From Postechiella marina (GTDB lineage: Bacteria > Bacteroidota > Bacteroidia > Flavobacteriales > Flavobacteriaceae), in assembly GCF_039538365.1 (NCBI RefSeq), contig NZ_BAABCA010000002.1:124001-188000 (forward strand): a DNA stretch of 64,000 nt. The letters are read 5' to 3'. Positions 32,603 to 41,994 of the stretch are shown here, piece after piece. The notes below the pieces were generated by a model, which did no database searches, was not told the DNA's origin, and saw nothing but the letters and a program-made list of their open reading frames with translations. Made by a program: the position numbers and the translations under genes. The first letter of the stretch is position 1. The number at the start of each line of letters is the position of its first letter.

Positions 32603-33967
32603 ATGCGAAAAATTTTAATCATTGGTTCAGGAAAATCGACCGCTTACCTATTAAAATATTTACTAGACAAAGCTCTTGAAGAAAATTTATTTATAATAGT
32701 TGGAGATATAAACATTAAAAATGCTCTAAAACTTATAAATAACAATAAAAGTGCACAAGCAATTGTATTAAATGTTTTTGAAAAAAACTCCAGACAAAAG
32801 GCCATAAAAAATGTAGACATTGTTATATCTATGCTACCTGCAAGCATGCATATAGAAGTAGCAAAAGACTGCATTTTGTACAATAAACACATGGTAACAG
32901 CATCGTATGTAAGTCCAGAAATGCAAGCTTTAAACCAAAAAGCAAAAGCTAAAAAACTTATTTTAATGAACGAGATTGGTGTAGACCCAGGTATAGACCA
33001 CATGAGCGCTATGCAGGTACTAGACCAAATAAGAGACCAAGGTGGAGAAATTATTTTATTCGAATCTTTTACAGGTGGTTTAGTAGCGCCAGAAAGCGAT
33101 AATAATTTATGGAACTATAAATTTACATGGAACCCCAGAAATGTTGTAGTTGCGGGGCAAGGTGGCACAGCAAAGTTTTTACAAGAAGGCACATATAAAT
33201 ACATACCATATCACCGTTTATTTAGGCGTACCGAGTTTTTAGAAGTCGACGGATTTGGCAAATTCGAGGCCTATGCCAATAGAGATTCTTTAAAATACCA
33301 AAACATTTACGGACTAGAAAAAGCTAAAACACTATACCGTGGTACTATTAGACGCATAGGTTTTAGTCGTGCCTGGAATATTTTTGTAACCCTTGGCATG
33401 ACCGACGATAGTTACACTATAGACAACAGCAAAAACATGAGCTATCGCGATTTTGTAAATGCCTTTTTGCCCTACAGCCCTACAGATTCGGTAGAGTTAA
33501 AACTACGCCATGCCCTAAAAATAGATCAAGACGATATGGTTTGGAACAAACTTGAAGAGCTCGATATTTTTAACCCCAACAAAAAAATAAATCTAGAAAA
33601 AGCTACACCAGCACAAATACTCGAAAAAATACTTTTAGACAGCTGGACGCTTTCTCCTAACGACAAAGACATGCTCGTTATGTACCATAAAATTGGCTAT
33701 ACACTAAATAAAAAATCGTACCAAATAGATGCCACTATGGTAACACTAGGCGAAAACCAAACCTATACCGCCATGGCAAAAACCGTAGGTTTACCTGTAG
33801 CTATGGCAACTTTAGCCATTTTAAATAAAAAAATAACCACACCAGGCGTTCAAATCCCTATTACCAAAGAGGTTTACCAACCCATATTAAAAGAGCTTAA
33901 AAACTTTGGTATAGTATTTAACGAAAAACACGTGCCTTATTTAGGTTACAACCCTTTAAACATTTAA
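32603..33967 (+). CDS. Saccharopine dehydrogenase (lysine catabolism type)
   Basis: The 454-residue protein opens with a Rossmann motif (ILIIGSGKSTAYLLKYLL) and has the Sacchrp_dh signatures NEIGVDPGIDHMSAMQ and FESFTGGLVAPE. Enzymes of this size oxidise saccharopine to glutamate and aminoadipate semialdehyde, or run the reverse reaction. A following Lrp-family regulator gene (34123) suggests amino-acid-responsive control. With gcdH at 13.4 kb the lysine to glutaryl-CoA route would be partly encoded in this window. Confidence 0.88.
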   Translation: MRKILIIGSGKSTAYLLKYLLDKALEENLFIIVGDINIKNALKLINNNKSAQAIVLNVFEKNSRQKAIKNVDIVISMLPASMHIEVAKDCILYNKHMVTASYVSPEMQALNQKAKAKKLILMNEIGVDPGIDHMSAMQVLDQIRDQGGEIILFESFTGGLVAPESDNNLWNYKFTWNPRNVVVAGQGGTAKFLQEGTYKYIPYHRLFRRTEFLEVDGFGKFEAYANRDSLKYQNIYGLEKAKTLYRGTIRRIGFSRAWNIFVTLGMTDDSYTIDNSKNMSYRDFVNAFLPYSPTDSVELKLRHALKIDQDDMVWNKLEELDIFNPNKKINLEKATPAQILEKILLDSWTLSPNDKDMLVMYHKIGYTLNKKSYQIDATMVTLGENQTYTAMAKTVGLPVAMATLAILNKKITTPGVQIPITKEVYQPILKELKNFGIVFNEKHVPYLGYNPLNI

Positions 33968-33973
33968 ATTTTG

Positions 33974-34062
33974 GGCGTTACCCAAGGGTCGGGCTTTCGC
34001 TACTCAATCTTTTTGTAAAAAAAACAAAAAGGATTTTAAACAGGTCGCTCTATCCCTAACGC
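33974..34062 (+). repeat. Dispersed intergenic repeat, copy 2
   Basis: This 89-bp element begins GGCGTTACCCAAGGGTCGGG and ends CTATCCCTAACGC. It is nearly identical to the copy at 44429-44515 and matches copy 1 in reverse. It has terminal GCGTTA/TAACGC arms and an internal ATCTTTTTGT/ACAAAAAGGAT stem. It lies between the saccharopine dehydrogenase stop and the Lrp-type gene. Confidence 0.8.
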
Positions 34063-34122
34063 AAAACCGTTTCAATTTAAAAGCATTTTACTACATTTAT
34101 GTTTCAATTTGCTACAAAAACC

Positions 34123-34593
34123 ATGAGACAAAAAAACAAACCTATAACCATAGACGGTATTGACAAAAAAATTCTTAGAAAACTTATGGCCGATGCTCGT
34201 ACACCAATTCTAGAAATTGGCAGACATGTAGGCATTTCTGGCGCAGCAATACATCAGCGTTTAAAAAAACTAGAAAAATCGGGGTTAATATCGGCATCAA
34301 GGTGTATTATAAACCCTCGAATTTTAGGTTATACAACCTTAGCATTTGTTGGCATTCATTTAGACAAATCTATGCGAAGCCCAGAAGCTGTTAAGCTTTT
34401 AAAACGTATACCCGAAATTATAGAGTGCCATTACACTACTGGTAATTTTAGCATTTTTACAAAAGTACTCTGCAAAAACAACGAGCATTTAATGCACCTA
34501 TTAAACGACAGTATTCTATCTATATCTGGTGTTACTAGTACAGAAACCTTTATATCCTTAGACCAACAAATAGACAGGCAAATAAAAATATAG
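34123..34593 (+). CDS. Lrp/AsnC-family transcriptional regulator
   Basis: The 156-residue protein has an N-terminal helix-turn-helix (ILEIGRHVGISGAAIHQRLKKLEKSGLI) and the Lrp ligand-binding barrel (TTLAFVGIHLDKS, ECHYTTGNFSIFTKVL). ATG 34123 (MRQKNKPITIDGID) matches the usual family length; an upstream ATG at 34099 adds eight residues. It follows the saccharopine dehydrogenase gene across one copy of the dispersed repeat and may regulate lysine use. Confidence 0.9.
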   Translation: MRQKNKPITIDGIDKKILRKLMADARTPILEIGRHVGISGAAIHQRLKKLEKSGLISASRCIINPRILGYTTLAFVGIHLDKSMRSPEAVKLLKRIPEIIECHYTTGNFSIFTKVLCKNNEHLMHLLNDSILSISGVTSTETFISLDQQIDRQIKI

Positions 34594-34599
34594 AGCACA

Positions 34600-34630
34600 A
34601 AAAAACCCAAACAAATGCTTGGGGTTTTTA
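34600..34630. terminator. Bidirectional terminator between the Lrp-type gene and glyQS
   Basis: AAAACCCAA/TTGGGGTTTT hairpin (one mismatch) with an 8-nt loop, T-rich on one side and A-rich on the other, between convergent genes. Confidence 0.7.
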
Positions 34631-34661
34631 ATTTTATAACGCCTGCTTATACAAGTGTTTA

Positions 34662-36203
34662 TTACATCTTCATTAACCAAGAACGTACATCTACATCTTG
34701 TTTAATAATATTTTTTAAATCGTCTATATTTACACGTTCCTGCTCCATAGAGTCTCTATGTCTTATAGTAACTGTGTTATCGTTTAAAGTATCATGATCT
34801 ACTGTAATACAAAACGGTGTACCATTAGCATCTTGCCTTCTGTAACGTCTACCAACAGCATCTTTTTCGTCGTAAGTTACATTAAAATCCCATTTTAACT
34901 CGTCCACAATTTTACGAGCAACCTCGGGCAAACCATCTTTTTTAACTAAAGGTAAAACAGCTGCTTTTATTGGCGCTAAAACAGATGGTAATTTTAATAC
35001 CGTTCTTGTAGTACCATTTTCTAAATCTTCCTCTTGTAACGAATTAGAGAAAACTGCTAAAAACATTCTATCTAAACCAATAGAAGTTTCTAGTACGTAA
35101 GGCACATAGTTTTTATTTTCTTCGTGATCAAAATATTGCAATTTCTTTCCAGAAAACTCTTCGTGAGCTTTTAAATCGAAATCGGTTCTTGAGTGTATAC
35201 CTTCTAATTCTTTAAATCCGAAAGGAAATTTAAATTCAATATCGGCAGCAGCATCAGCATAATGTGCCAATTTTTCGTGATCGTGAAAACGATAATTATC
35301 TTCACCCATCCCTAAAGATAAGTGCCATTTCATTCTCGTTTCTTTCCAATGCTTGTACCACTCTTGCTGTGTACCTGGTTTTATAAAAAACTGCATTTCC
35401 ATTTGTTCAAACTCACGCATTCTAAAAATAAATTGTCTTGCAACAATCTCGTTTCTAAAAGCCTTACCTGTTTGGGCAATTCCGAAAGGAATTTTCATTC
35501 TTCCCGTTTTCTGAACATTTAAAAAGTTTACAAAAATACCTTGGGCAGTTTCTGGGCGTAAATACAAATCCATTGCTGTATCTGCAGATGCTCCTAGCTT
35601 TGTACCAAACATTAAGTTAAACTGCTTAACATCTGTCCAGTTTTTACTTCCTGTTAATGGGTCTGCTATTTCAAGCTCTTCAATAAGCGCTTTAACATCG
35701 GCTAAATCTTCGTTTTCAAGAGATTTCCCCATTCTAGTAAGAATAGTATTTATCTTGTCTTGATAACCAACTACACGCCCATTTGTAGATACAAATTCTT
35801 CTTTATTAAAAGCGTCTCCAAAGCGTTTTGCTGCTTTTTTAACTTCCTTTTCTATTTTAGTTTCAATTTTAGCACAGTAGTCTTCAATTAAAACATCGGC
35901 TCTATAACGTTTTTTAGAATCTTTATTATCAATTAACGGATCGTTAAAAGCATCAACGTGTCCAGAAGCTTTCCATGTTGTTGGATGCATAAATATTGCA
36001 GCATCAATACCTACAATGTTTTCATTCATTTGCACCATGGCTTTCCACCAGTAGTCGCGTATGTTTTTCTTTAACTCTGCTCCGTTTTGTGCGTAGTCGT
36101 ATACAGCACTTAAACCGTCATAAATCTCACTACTTTGAAACACGTATCCGTATTCCTTAGCATGCGAAATTACCTTCTTAAATTTATCATCTTGATTTGC
36201 CAT
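34662..36203 (-). CDS. glyQS: Glycyl-tRNA synthetase, dimeric class II type
   Basis: The 513-residue class II enzyme contains YVFQSSEIYDGLSAVYDYAQNGAEL at the N-terminus, motif 2 with FRNEIVARQFIFRMREFEQMEMQFF, and motif 3 with TSIGLDRMFLAVF. A C-terminal anticodon-binding domain completes it. This is the single-chain alpha-2 form and charges tRNAGly. Its -7 element TATTTTTG at 36208-36215 is 4 nt before the ATG, predicting a leaderless mRNA. Confidence 0.97.
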   Translation of the reverse strand: MANQDDKFKKVISHAKEYGYVFQSSEIYDGLSAVYDYAQNGAELKKNIRDYWWKAMVQMNENIVGIDAAIFMHPTTWKASGHVDAFNDPLIDNKDSKKRYRADVLIEDYCAKIETKIEKEVKKAAKRFGDAFNKEEFVSTNGRVVGYQDKINTILTRMGKSLENEDLADVKALIEELEIADPLTGSKNWTDVKQFNLMFGTKLGASADTAMDLYLRPETAQGIFVNFLNVQKTGRMKIPFGIAQTGKAFRNEIVARQFIFRMREFEQMEMQFFIKPGTQQEWYKHWKETRMKWHLSLGMGEDNYRFHDHEKLAHYADAAADIEFKFPFGFKELEGIHSRTDFDLKAHEEFSGKKLQYFDHEENKNYVPYVLETSIGLDRMFLAVFSNSLQEEDLENGTTRTVLKLPSVLAPIKAAVLPLVKKDGLPEVARKIVDELKWDFNVTYDEKDAVGRRYRRQDANGTPFCITVDHDTLNDNTVTIRHRDSMEQERVNIDDLKNIIKQDVDVRSWLMKM

Positions 36204-36207
36204 GCTG

Positions 36208-36215
36208 CAAAAATA
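36208..36215 (-). promoter_or_regulatory. -7 element adjoining the glyQS start codon
   Basis: TATTTTTG then CAGC then ATG on the - strand. The transcription start would fall at or next to the start codon. Confidence 0.55.
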
Positions 36216-36318
36216 AAAAAGGGATTGAAACTAAAGGAGTTGTTTGTTAAAAATCGTATCAAGATTTAGCTTTTTTTTAATTAAGTTTACAAAAGCGCTT
36301 TTTATTAGGTTAAAATTC

Positions 36319-36993
36319 ATGATTAAATCCTTAACCAATTTACTCTTTCCTAAAGTATGTTACGCTTGTCTTAACTTTTTAAACGACAACGAAGATACTA
36401 TATGCACAAATTGCAGACACGACTTACCAGTAACCAATTTCCATTTTGATAATAACAAAGCCATAGAAAAAACACTTTATGGAAGAGCACAAATAGAAAA
36501 TGGCACTGCTCTATTTCGTTTCGAGAAAAAAGGAATTGTACAACAACTTATTCATGGTTTAAAATATAAAGGCTACGAAAATGTAGGCTTTGTTTTAGGC
36601 AATTGGTTGGGAGCAGAATTAAAAGAGATTAGCGCATACAATAGTATAGATTGTGTTATTCCGGTACCGCTTCATCAAAATAAACTAAAAAAAAGAGGTT
36701 ACAATCAAGTTACCAAGTTTGGGCAACAAATAGCAAAAGCTATTAATGCAAATTACATAGACAATGTGCTAATTAAGGTTACAAATAACAAATCGCAAAC
36801 CTCAAAAAAAAGATTTGCTCGCTGGAATAATAATGAGTTATTCGAACTACAAAATCAAGAACAAATAGAACACAAACATATATTAATTGTGGACGATATT
36901 ATTACCACTGGTGCTACTCTAGAAGCCTGTATTAATATTTTAAATCAAGCAAAAAACATAAAAATAAGTATTGCAACTATGGCTATTGCTTAA
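36319..36993 (+). CDS. ComF-family phosphoribosyltransferase-like protein
   Basis: With the ATG at 36319 the 224-residue protein has an N-terminal four-cysteine zinc-finger (CYACLNFLNDNEDTICTNC) and a PRTase domain with the ribose-phosphate loop LIVDDIITTGATLEAC. ComF takes part in natural transformation and DNA handling. The frame extends to 36244, but the added stretch is hydrophobic and unlike ComF starts. Confidence 0.9.
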   Translation: MIKSLTNLLFPKVCYACLNFLNDNEDTICTNCRHDLPVTNFHFDNNKAIEKTLYGRAQIENGTALFRFEKKGIVQQLIHGLKYKGYENVGFVLGNWLGAELKEISAYNSIDCVIPVPLHQNKLKKRGYNQVTKFGQQIAKAINANYIDNVLIKVTNNKSQTSKKRFARWNNNELFELQNQEQIEHKHILIVDDIITTGATLEACINILNQAKNIKISIATMAIA

Positions 36994-37034
36994 CAATACT
37001 ATTTATAGTTTATCGTTATCTCTTTAAAATTATG

Positions 37035-37042
37035 TAGGTTTG
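37035..37042 (+). promoter_or_regulatory. -7 element for the Ig-like lipoprotein gene
   Basis: TAGGTTTG followed by TGC, 19 bp before the ATG at 37062. Confidence 0.5.
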
Positions 37043-37061
37043 TGCAAAAGTTTTATAGGTA

Positions 37062-38678
37062 ATGAATAAAACCCTTTCAAATTTTATTTTAGCAACGGTT
37101 ATAGCGCTTGTTTTTATTAACTGCGCCAACAAAGGCACACCACAAGGTGGAGAAAAAGATATAGATCCTCCTGTTATTCTTAGCTCTACACCAGAAAATT
37201 ACTCGACTAATTTTAAAGGTAACGAGATTAAAATTTATTTTGACGAATATGTTAAAATTAAAGACCTGAATAAACAATTAATTATTTCGCCACCAATGAA
37301 AACTCAACCAGAAATTACTCCGTTGAGCACTGCTAGCAAATACATTACTATAAAAATATACGATACACTACAACCAAACACAACATACGCCTTTAATTTT
37401 GGTAACAGCATACAGGATAATAACGAAGGCAATCCGTTTTCGTATTATAGATACGTACTTTCTACAGGAGATTATATAGATTCTCTTAATGTACAAGGGC
37501 AAGTTGTAGATGCTACAAAAAGACAACCAGACACTTTTGTATCTGTTATGCTATACGAAGTAGACTCTACCTATCACGATTCTATAGTTTATAAAGAAAC
37601 CCCTAAATACATTACCAATACTTTAGATAGCCTTACCACCTTTTCTATAGAGAATGTTAAAGAGGGAAAATATAAACTTATTGCTTTAAAAGATGCTAAT
37701 AACGATAATAAGTTTCAGCAAAAAACAGACAAGATTGGTTTTTATGAAGATTTTATAAATATACCAACCGACTCTACATACAAACTAAAATTATTTAGCG
37801 AAGACCTAGATTTTAAAGCCATTAGACCAAGACAATTTGTTGGTAATAAAATTGACTTCCCTTACGAAGGGGATTATAAAGACATGCGCATAACTTTAAA
37901 ATCTGAAGTGCCAAACGAATTTGAATCTCGCATTACAAAAGACGAAAAAACAGATACGCTGTACTATTGGTACTTACCTAAAAAACTAGCATTAGACTCT
38001 TTAATTTTTAATGTTTCTAGTAAAACATTTGAAAAGGATTTTACAGTAAAAATTAAAGATAAAGAACGTGATTCTTTGCTAATAAACTCTGCTCCTTCTG
38101 GCAATATTGGCTACAAAGATCCTTTTTATATTTATGGTAGCGTACCTTTTAAATCTTTTAATAAATCTAAAATTACGATACTAGATCAAGACTCTTTAAA
38201 AGTTAATTTTAATACTGATTTTGATACCATTACCAATACTCTAGCATTAAATTTTGATAAAATAGAAAGTGGCTCCTACAACATTCAGGTATTACCAGAA
38301 GCCATAACCGATTTTTTTGGCAATAAGAACGATACGCTTAACTATGCTGTAAAAACACCCTCTAAAAATAGTTTTTCTAATGTGAGAGTTAACCTTAATA
38401 ATGCGGTTTACCCTATAATTGTTCAGCTCACAAACGAAAAAGGAGAAGACGTTTTTTACGAACAATACCAAACAAAAAAAGGCCCTATAGATTTTTTAAA
38501 TATAAAGCCTAATAAATATTTTTATAGAATAATATACGACACTAATGGCAACCAAAAGTATGATACAGGAAATTATTTAAAAAAGATACAACCCGAACAT
38601 GCTAGTCATTTTGAAACTTCAGAAAGTTATAGAGCAGATTGGAGTTATCAAGAAACTTTTACGCTTATTAAAAGGTAA
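37062..38678 (+). CDS. Ig-like domain lipoprotein
   Basis: The 538-residue protein has a lipoprotein signal (FINC, C21) and an N-terminal SbsA-type Ig-like domain (PPVILSSTPENYSTNFKG, IKIYFDEYVKIKD, LQPNTTYAFNFGNSIQDNNEG). A carboxypeptidase-regulatory-like fold follows (NVKEGKYKLIALKDANNDNKF), then a third beta-rich region. It is an outer-surface or periplasmic structural protein of unknown partner. The last 11 bp overlap the facing nitrilase gene. Confidence 0.85.
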   Translation: MNKTLSNFILATVIALVFINCANKGTPQGGEKDIDPPVILSSTPENYSTNFKGNEIKIYFDEYVKIKDLNKQLIISPPMKTQPEITPLSTASKYITIKIYDTLQPNTTYAFNFGNSIQDNNEGNPFSYYRYVLSTGDYIDSLNVQGQVVDATKRQPDTFVSVMLYEVDSTYHDSIVYKETPKYITNTLDSLTTFSIENVKEGKYKLIALKDANNDNKFQQKTDKIGFYEDFINIPTDSTYKLKLFSEDLDFKAIRPRQFVGNKIDFPYEGDYKDMRITLKSEVPNEFESRITKDEKTDTLYYWYLPKKLALDSLIFNVSSKTFEKDFTVKIKDKERDSLLINSAPSGNIGYKDPFYIYGSVPFKSFNKSKITILDQDSLKVNFNTDFDTITNTLALNFDKIESGSYNIQVLPEAITDFFGNKNDTLNYAVKTPSKNSFSNVRVNLNNAVYPIIVQLTNEKGEDVFYEQYQTKKGPIDFLNIKPNKYFYRIIYDTNGNQKYDTGNYLKKIQPEHASHFETSESYRADWSYQETFTLIKR

Positions 38679-39444
38679 AAGAATCTCTATCGTTTAAAAA
38701 CTTAAACTTATTGCGGTAAGCAGAAATGTGCCTTTTTTCTAAAGTAACAATTTCTATCTGTTCTGTGTTGGGCTTTATATTCGATATTTCTTCGCCTAAA
38801 ACATCGTAAACTGAAGAATGTCCTGTATATAAACTATTAACACCATCTACACCTACTCGGTTTACGCCAATACAATACGCCATGTTTTCTATAGCTCGTG
38901 CTTTTAGCAAAGCATTCCATGCAGCAACTCTAGGCTTTGGCCAATTAGCCACATAAATTAAAACATCGTAATCTTCGGTGTTTCTTGACCAAACCGGAAA
39001 ACGTAAATCGTAGCAAATTAAAGGGCAAATTTTCCACCCTTTAAAATTCACTACAATTTTATTTGTTCCTGCGGTATATACTTTTTGCTCGCCAACCAAA
39101 GTAAAAGTGTGGCGCTTATTATAATGTGTTACTTGTCCAGAAGGCTCTACAAAAAGTAAGCGATTATAAAACTTGTTTTCTTCTGCAATAACAAGACTTC
39201 CAACAATAGCTACATTTTTATATGCAGCCATTTGCTTCATCCACATAACAGTTTCTCCTGTCATACTTTCAGAAACTTTAGGTGCATTCATTGTAAAACC
39301 TGAAGAAAACATTTCTGGTAAAATAACAAGATCTACATCAGTATTAATTCCTTTTATTTTATGTGTAAAGTTTTCACGGTTTGATTTTGGGTTCTCCCAA
39401 ACCAAATCGGCTTGAATTAATGCTACTTTAAGTTGTTCTTGCAT
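38668..39444 (-). CDS. Nitrilase-superfamily amidohydrolase (omega-amidase/YafV-like)
   Basis: From ATG 39444 the 258-residue protein has the nitrilase catalytic triad E44 (LPEMFSSGF), K110 (YNKRHTFTL) and C144 (PLICYDLRFPVWSR). The set matches YafV/omega-amidases that hydrolyse ketoglutaramate and ketosuccinamate. An ATG at 39477 would add eleven residues and overlap the coiled-coil gene upstream (stop at 39452), so 39444 is preferred. Seven bases separate it from that gene. Confidence 0.9.
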   Translation of the reverse strand: MQEQLKVALIQADLVWENPKSNRENFTHKIKGINTDVDLVILPEMFSSGFTMNAPKVSESMTGETVMWMKQMAAYKNVAIVGSLVIAEENKFYNRLLFVEPSGQVTHYNKRHTFTLVGEQKVYTAGTNKIVVNFKGWKICPLICYDLRFPVWSRNTEDYDVLIYVANWPKPRVAAWNALLKARAIENMAYCIGVNRVGVDGVNSLYTGHSSVYDVLGEEISNIKPNTEQIEIVTLEKRHISAYRNKFKFLNDRDSFTF

Positions 39445-39451
39445 CTTTGTT

Positions 39452-39919
39452 TTACAGCTTTCTTTTTGCCTTAGCAAGATTAGATTTAAGTTTATCTATT
39501 TTACTTAACCACTTTGTTTCGTCTTGGGGAGACAACTTACCTTTTTTCTTTAGTTTTTCGTATTTTTTTATAGCATCATCATGCTTTTTACCAGCTTTAT
39601 TAAAATTAGATTGTAATTTTTCGCGTTTTTTAAGTTCTCTTTCTGCCTTTTTTTGTTTCTTTTCTGCCTTCTTAATATCGCTTTCTGTTTTTTTAGCCTT
39701 ATCTTCTTCCTCTTTAATTTTCTTTAATTCAGCTTTTTTCTCATCAAAAGCAGCCATAATTTGCTCTTGCTTTTCTGCAGGTAATGTACTTGTAACATCT
39801 TCGCCATTCATTAAAATAGCTTTGCCTTTTACGGTATAAATACTTCCGCTTACATTAACTTCTTGTGCTGTGCCAACAAAACCAACTACTACAAATAATA
39901 CTATAATCCAAAATTTCAT
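39452..39919 (-). CDS. Secreted, lysine-rich coiled-coil protein of unknown function
   Basis: From ATG 39919 the 155-residue protein has a signal peptide (FWIIVLFVVVGFVGTAQ), a short beta-rich stretch (VNVSGSIYTVKGKAILMNGEDV) and a long lysine/glutamate coiled coil (about 55-155). The long + strand frame on the opposite strand is an artefact of this low-complexity sequence. I do not recognise a family. It likely shares a transcript with the nitrilase gene. Confidence 0.75.
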   Translation of the reverse strand: MKFWIIVLFVVVGFVGTAQEVNVSGSIYTVKGKAILMNGEDVTSTLPAEKQEQIMAAFDEKKAELKKIKEEEDKAKKTESDIKKAEKKQKKAERELKKREKLQSNFNKAGKKHDDAIKKYEKLKKKGKLSPQDETKWLSKIDKLKSNLAKAKRKL

Positions 39920-40091
39920 ATTCTTATATTTTATAAATGTTAAGTGCTTATTTAGACACAAAAAAACAAAAAAAGTAACTAGCAAAATACTTTTATTTTA
40001 AATTACTAAGTGTCTTAACAATTCGTGTCTTTAAATACTGCTAAAAAGGAATATTAATTTTTTTATAGCATATTGTCTAAACTATTTTTAA

Positions 40092-41861
40092 CTATACAAT
40101 TTTCATTTTCTTTAGTAAAAACGAAGCATTCATATTTTTACAAATACCTGTTTTTAACGTATAATCGAAATGCAGCTCGTCGTTTATAATTTCGGCATCA
40201 AAGTAATAGTTTTTTACTTGTTTTAACTCGTTTTCTATTTCGCATAAACTTAAATCGTGCGTAGCTATAATGCCAGTAGCATTTGATGCTACAAGTTTCT
40301 CGACAAACTTTTTAGAGCCAATTGCCTTATCGGTACTATTTGTACCTTTTAATATCTCATCTAGTATTATAAAGTAAGGTTCTTTCTGGATAGCATCTAC
40401 AATATATTTTAAACGTGTTAGCTCTGAAAAGAAATACGAACTATCGTCTGTTAAAGAATCTGTGGTACGCATACTCGTAATTAGTTTTACTGGCGAGTAT
40501 TTTGTTGCTTTGGCACAAATAGGCAAGCCAACATTAGCCATTACAATATGTAAAGAAACGGTTCTTAAAAAGGTGCTTTTTCCTGCCATGTTTGCACCAG
40601 TAACAATAAAAAACTGTTCGTTTTCTATTATTAAATCGCTATCTATACGTTTGTTTTTATCTAACATAGGATGCCCCAAACTTTCTGCATTAATAACAGT
40701 GCCTTTGGCTACAATTTCTGAAAACACAAAATCTGGATGATTATAAGTAAAATTACCCAAGGTGTTGTAAGCATCAAAAAAGGACACAACATCAAACCAA
40801 TCGGCCACTTTATTTCCGTAGGTATTAATCCATTTTTCTACAGCATAAGCACTTTTAATATCAGACAAAAGAAGTCCGTTACCAAAAATAGCAGAGATTA
40901 AATTATTTCTATTATCTAAAGCATCCAAAGCTTTAGATAGCTCTGTAAAAACTGCAGACGCCTTCTTGTCTTCAGATTGAATTTTCTTTTGCTTTTCTAA
41001 CAAAAACTCCGAAGTAAAATTTTCGTTCTCTATTCTATTTAAAAGTAGTGCATATTGGCGAAAAGTATCTTTTACTTTATCTGAGTTTTGAGATAAGTGA
41101 TTAATTTTCTTTAAATACCCGCCCGTTATGCCCAAACCAAGCAACAGCCAATACCCAATAAATGCAGCATCAATAATTTTAAAAAGTATTAAGCCTACTA
41201 AAATTGCAGACATACCCGTAAAAGCCAAAGGCAACCAAGCTATTTTTTTAGATAAAAAAGCATTATAACCACCAAGCCATTTTATAATATGTTTTGCAGG
41301 AGTTTCTACATGTACCATGCTAGAAGTAGCAGTATACTCTTGTCTCCATTTAGGTTTAGAGCTTAATTCTTTTATGGCTTTTTGGCGCACTTCAATCCCG
41401 TTTACATTATTAGATTTTAAAATATTTGCTAAAAGCTCTGCTCCTTCTAATATGGTTGTTCTATTTATAAATTGAAAAAAAGAACCACGACCAAACAAAT
41501 CGATATCTACACTATAAAAATGATTATTATCTTGAAATTGAGAACCATCATTTCTATCGTAATATATACCTTTAGATATTTCAATTTCATCTTTATTAAT
41601 AGCTACAAGTGCTTTATTAAAATCTCTTTGGCGCTTAACATCTGTGTGTTTAGATAAAAGCTTAACAAAAACAATAACACCAACTACAGCTATAACAGCA
41701 GCTACTTGCCACATATAAAAAAACCAATATACAGCAAAAACAGTAACAACAAAAACCAACAAGCGGTATAAACTTAAAGCGGTTAATTTTTTATACAGCT
41801 TCTCAACTTCTAATTGATAGGTTTCTAAGTGTTTTTGGTAATATAAAAAAGGCGTATTCAT
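40092..41861 (-). CDS. Membrane-associated MutS-family ATPase
   Basis: The 589-residue protein has two predicted membrane segments near the N-terminus (about 34-69) and two more at about 207-246. A helical core and a C-terminal MutS domain V ATPase follow: Walker A TGANMAGKST (421-430), Walker B YFIILDE (496-502), and the helix IIATHDLSLCE. The mismatch-binding domain I of MutS1 is missing. Membrane-linked MutS-like proteins occur in Bacteroidota; the role is unknown and mismatch repair is unlikely. Confidence 0.88.
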   Translation of the reverse strand: MNTPFLYYQKHLETYQLEVEKLYKKLTALSLYRLLVFVVTVFAVYWFFYMWQVAAVIAVVGVIVFVKLLSKHTDVKRQRDFNKALVAINKDEIEISKGIYYDRNDGSQFQDNNHFYSVDIDLFGRGSFFQFINRTTILEGAELLANILKSNNVNGIEVRQKAIKELSSKPKWRQEYTATSSMVHVETPAKHIIKWLGGYNAFLSKKIAWLPLAFTGMSAILVGLILFKIIDAAFIGYWLLLGLGITGGYLKKINHLSQNSDKVKDTFRQYALLLNRIENENFTSEFLLEKQKKIQSEDKKASAVFTELSKALDALDNRNNLISAIFGNGLLLSDIKSAYAVEKWINTYGNKVADWFDVVSFFDAYNTLGNFTYNHPDFVFSEIVAKGTVINAESLGHPMLDKNKRIDSDLIIENEQFFIVTGANMAGKSTFLRTVSLHIVMANVGLPICAKATKYSPVKLITSMRTTDSLTDDSSYFFSELTRLKYIVDAIQKEPYFIILDEILKGTNSTDKAIGSKKFVEKLVASNATGIIATHDLSLCEIENELKQVKNYYFDAEIINDELHFDYTLKTGICKNMNASFLLKKMKIV

Positions 41862-41921
41862 TTTTAAATTTTAATTATCTTTTTACTTTCTAGACATAAA
41901 AGGCTAGAATAACATTTAGAG

Positions 41922-41929
41922 CAAAAGTA
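41922..41929 (-). promoter_or_regulatory. -7 element for the MutS-like gene
   Basis: TACTTTTG on the - strand, followed by CTC, about 60 bp before the start codon. Confidence 0.5.
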
Positions 41930-41945
41930 TTATATGTAAAGAAAT

Positions 41946-41978
41946 AAAAAAGCCCTGAAATACTTCAGAGCTTTTTTA
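41946..41978 (-). terminator. Terminator of the zinc peptidase gene
   Basis: AAAAGCCCTGAA/TTCAGAGCTTTT hairpin with one mismatch and a short loop, T-rich at the - strand 3' side, 17 bp after the stop codon. Confidence 0.75.
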
Positions 41979-41994
41979 TTTTATATATTTTGTA

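Noticed and set aside
39447..39839. 130-codon + strand frame rich in Ser, Phe and Leu
   Set aside because: It is the exact complement of the lysine-rich coiled-coil gene; such frames are a by-product of low-complexity AAG/AAA codons.
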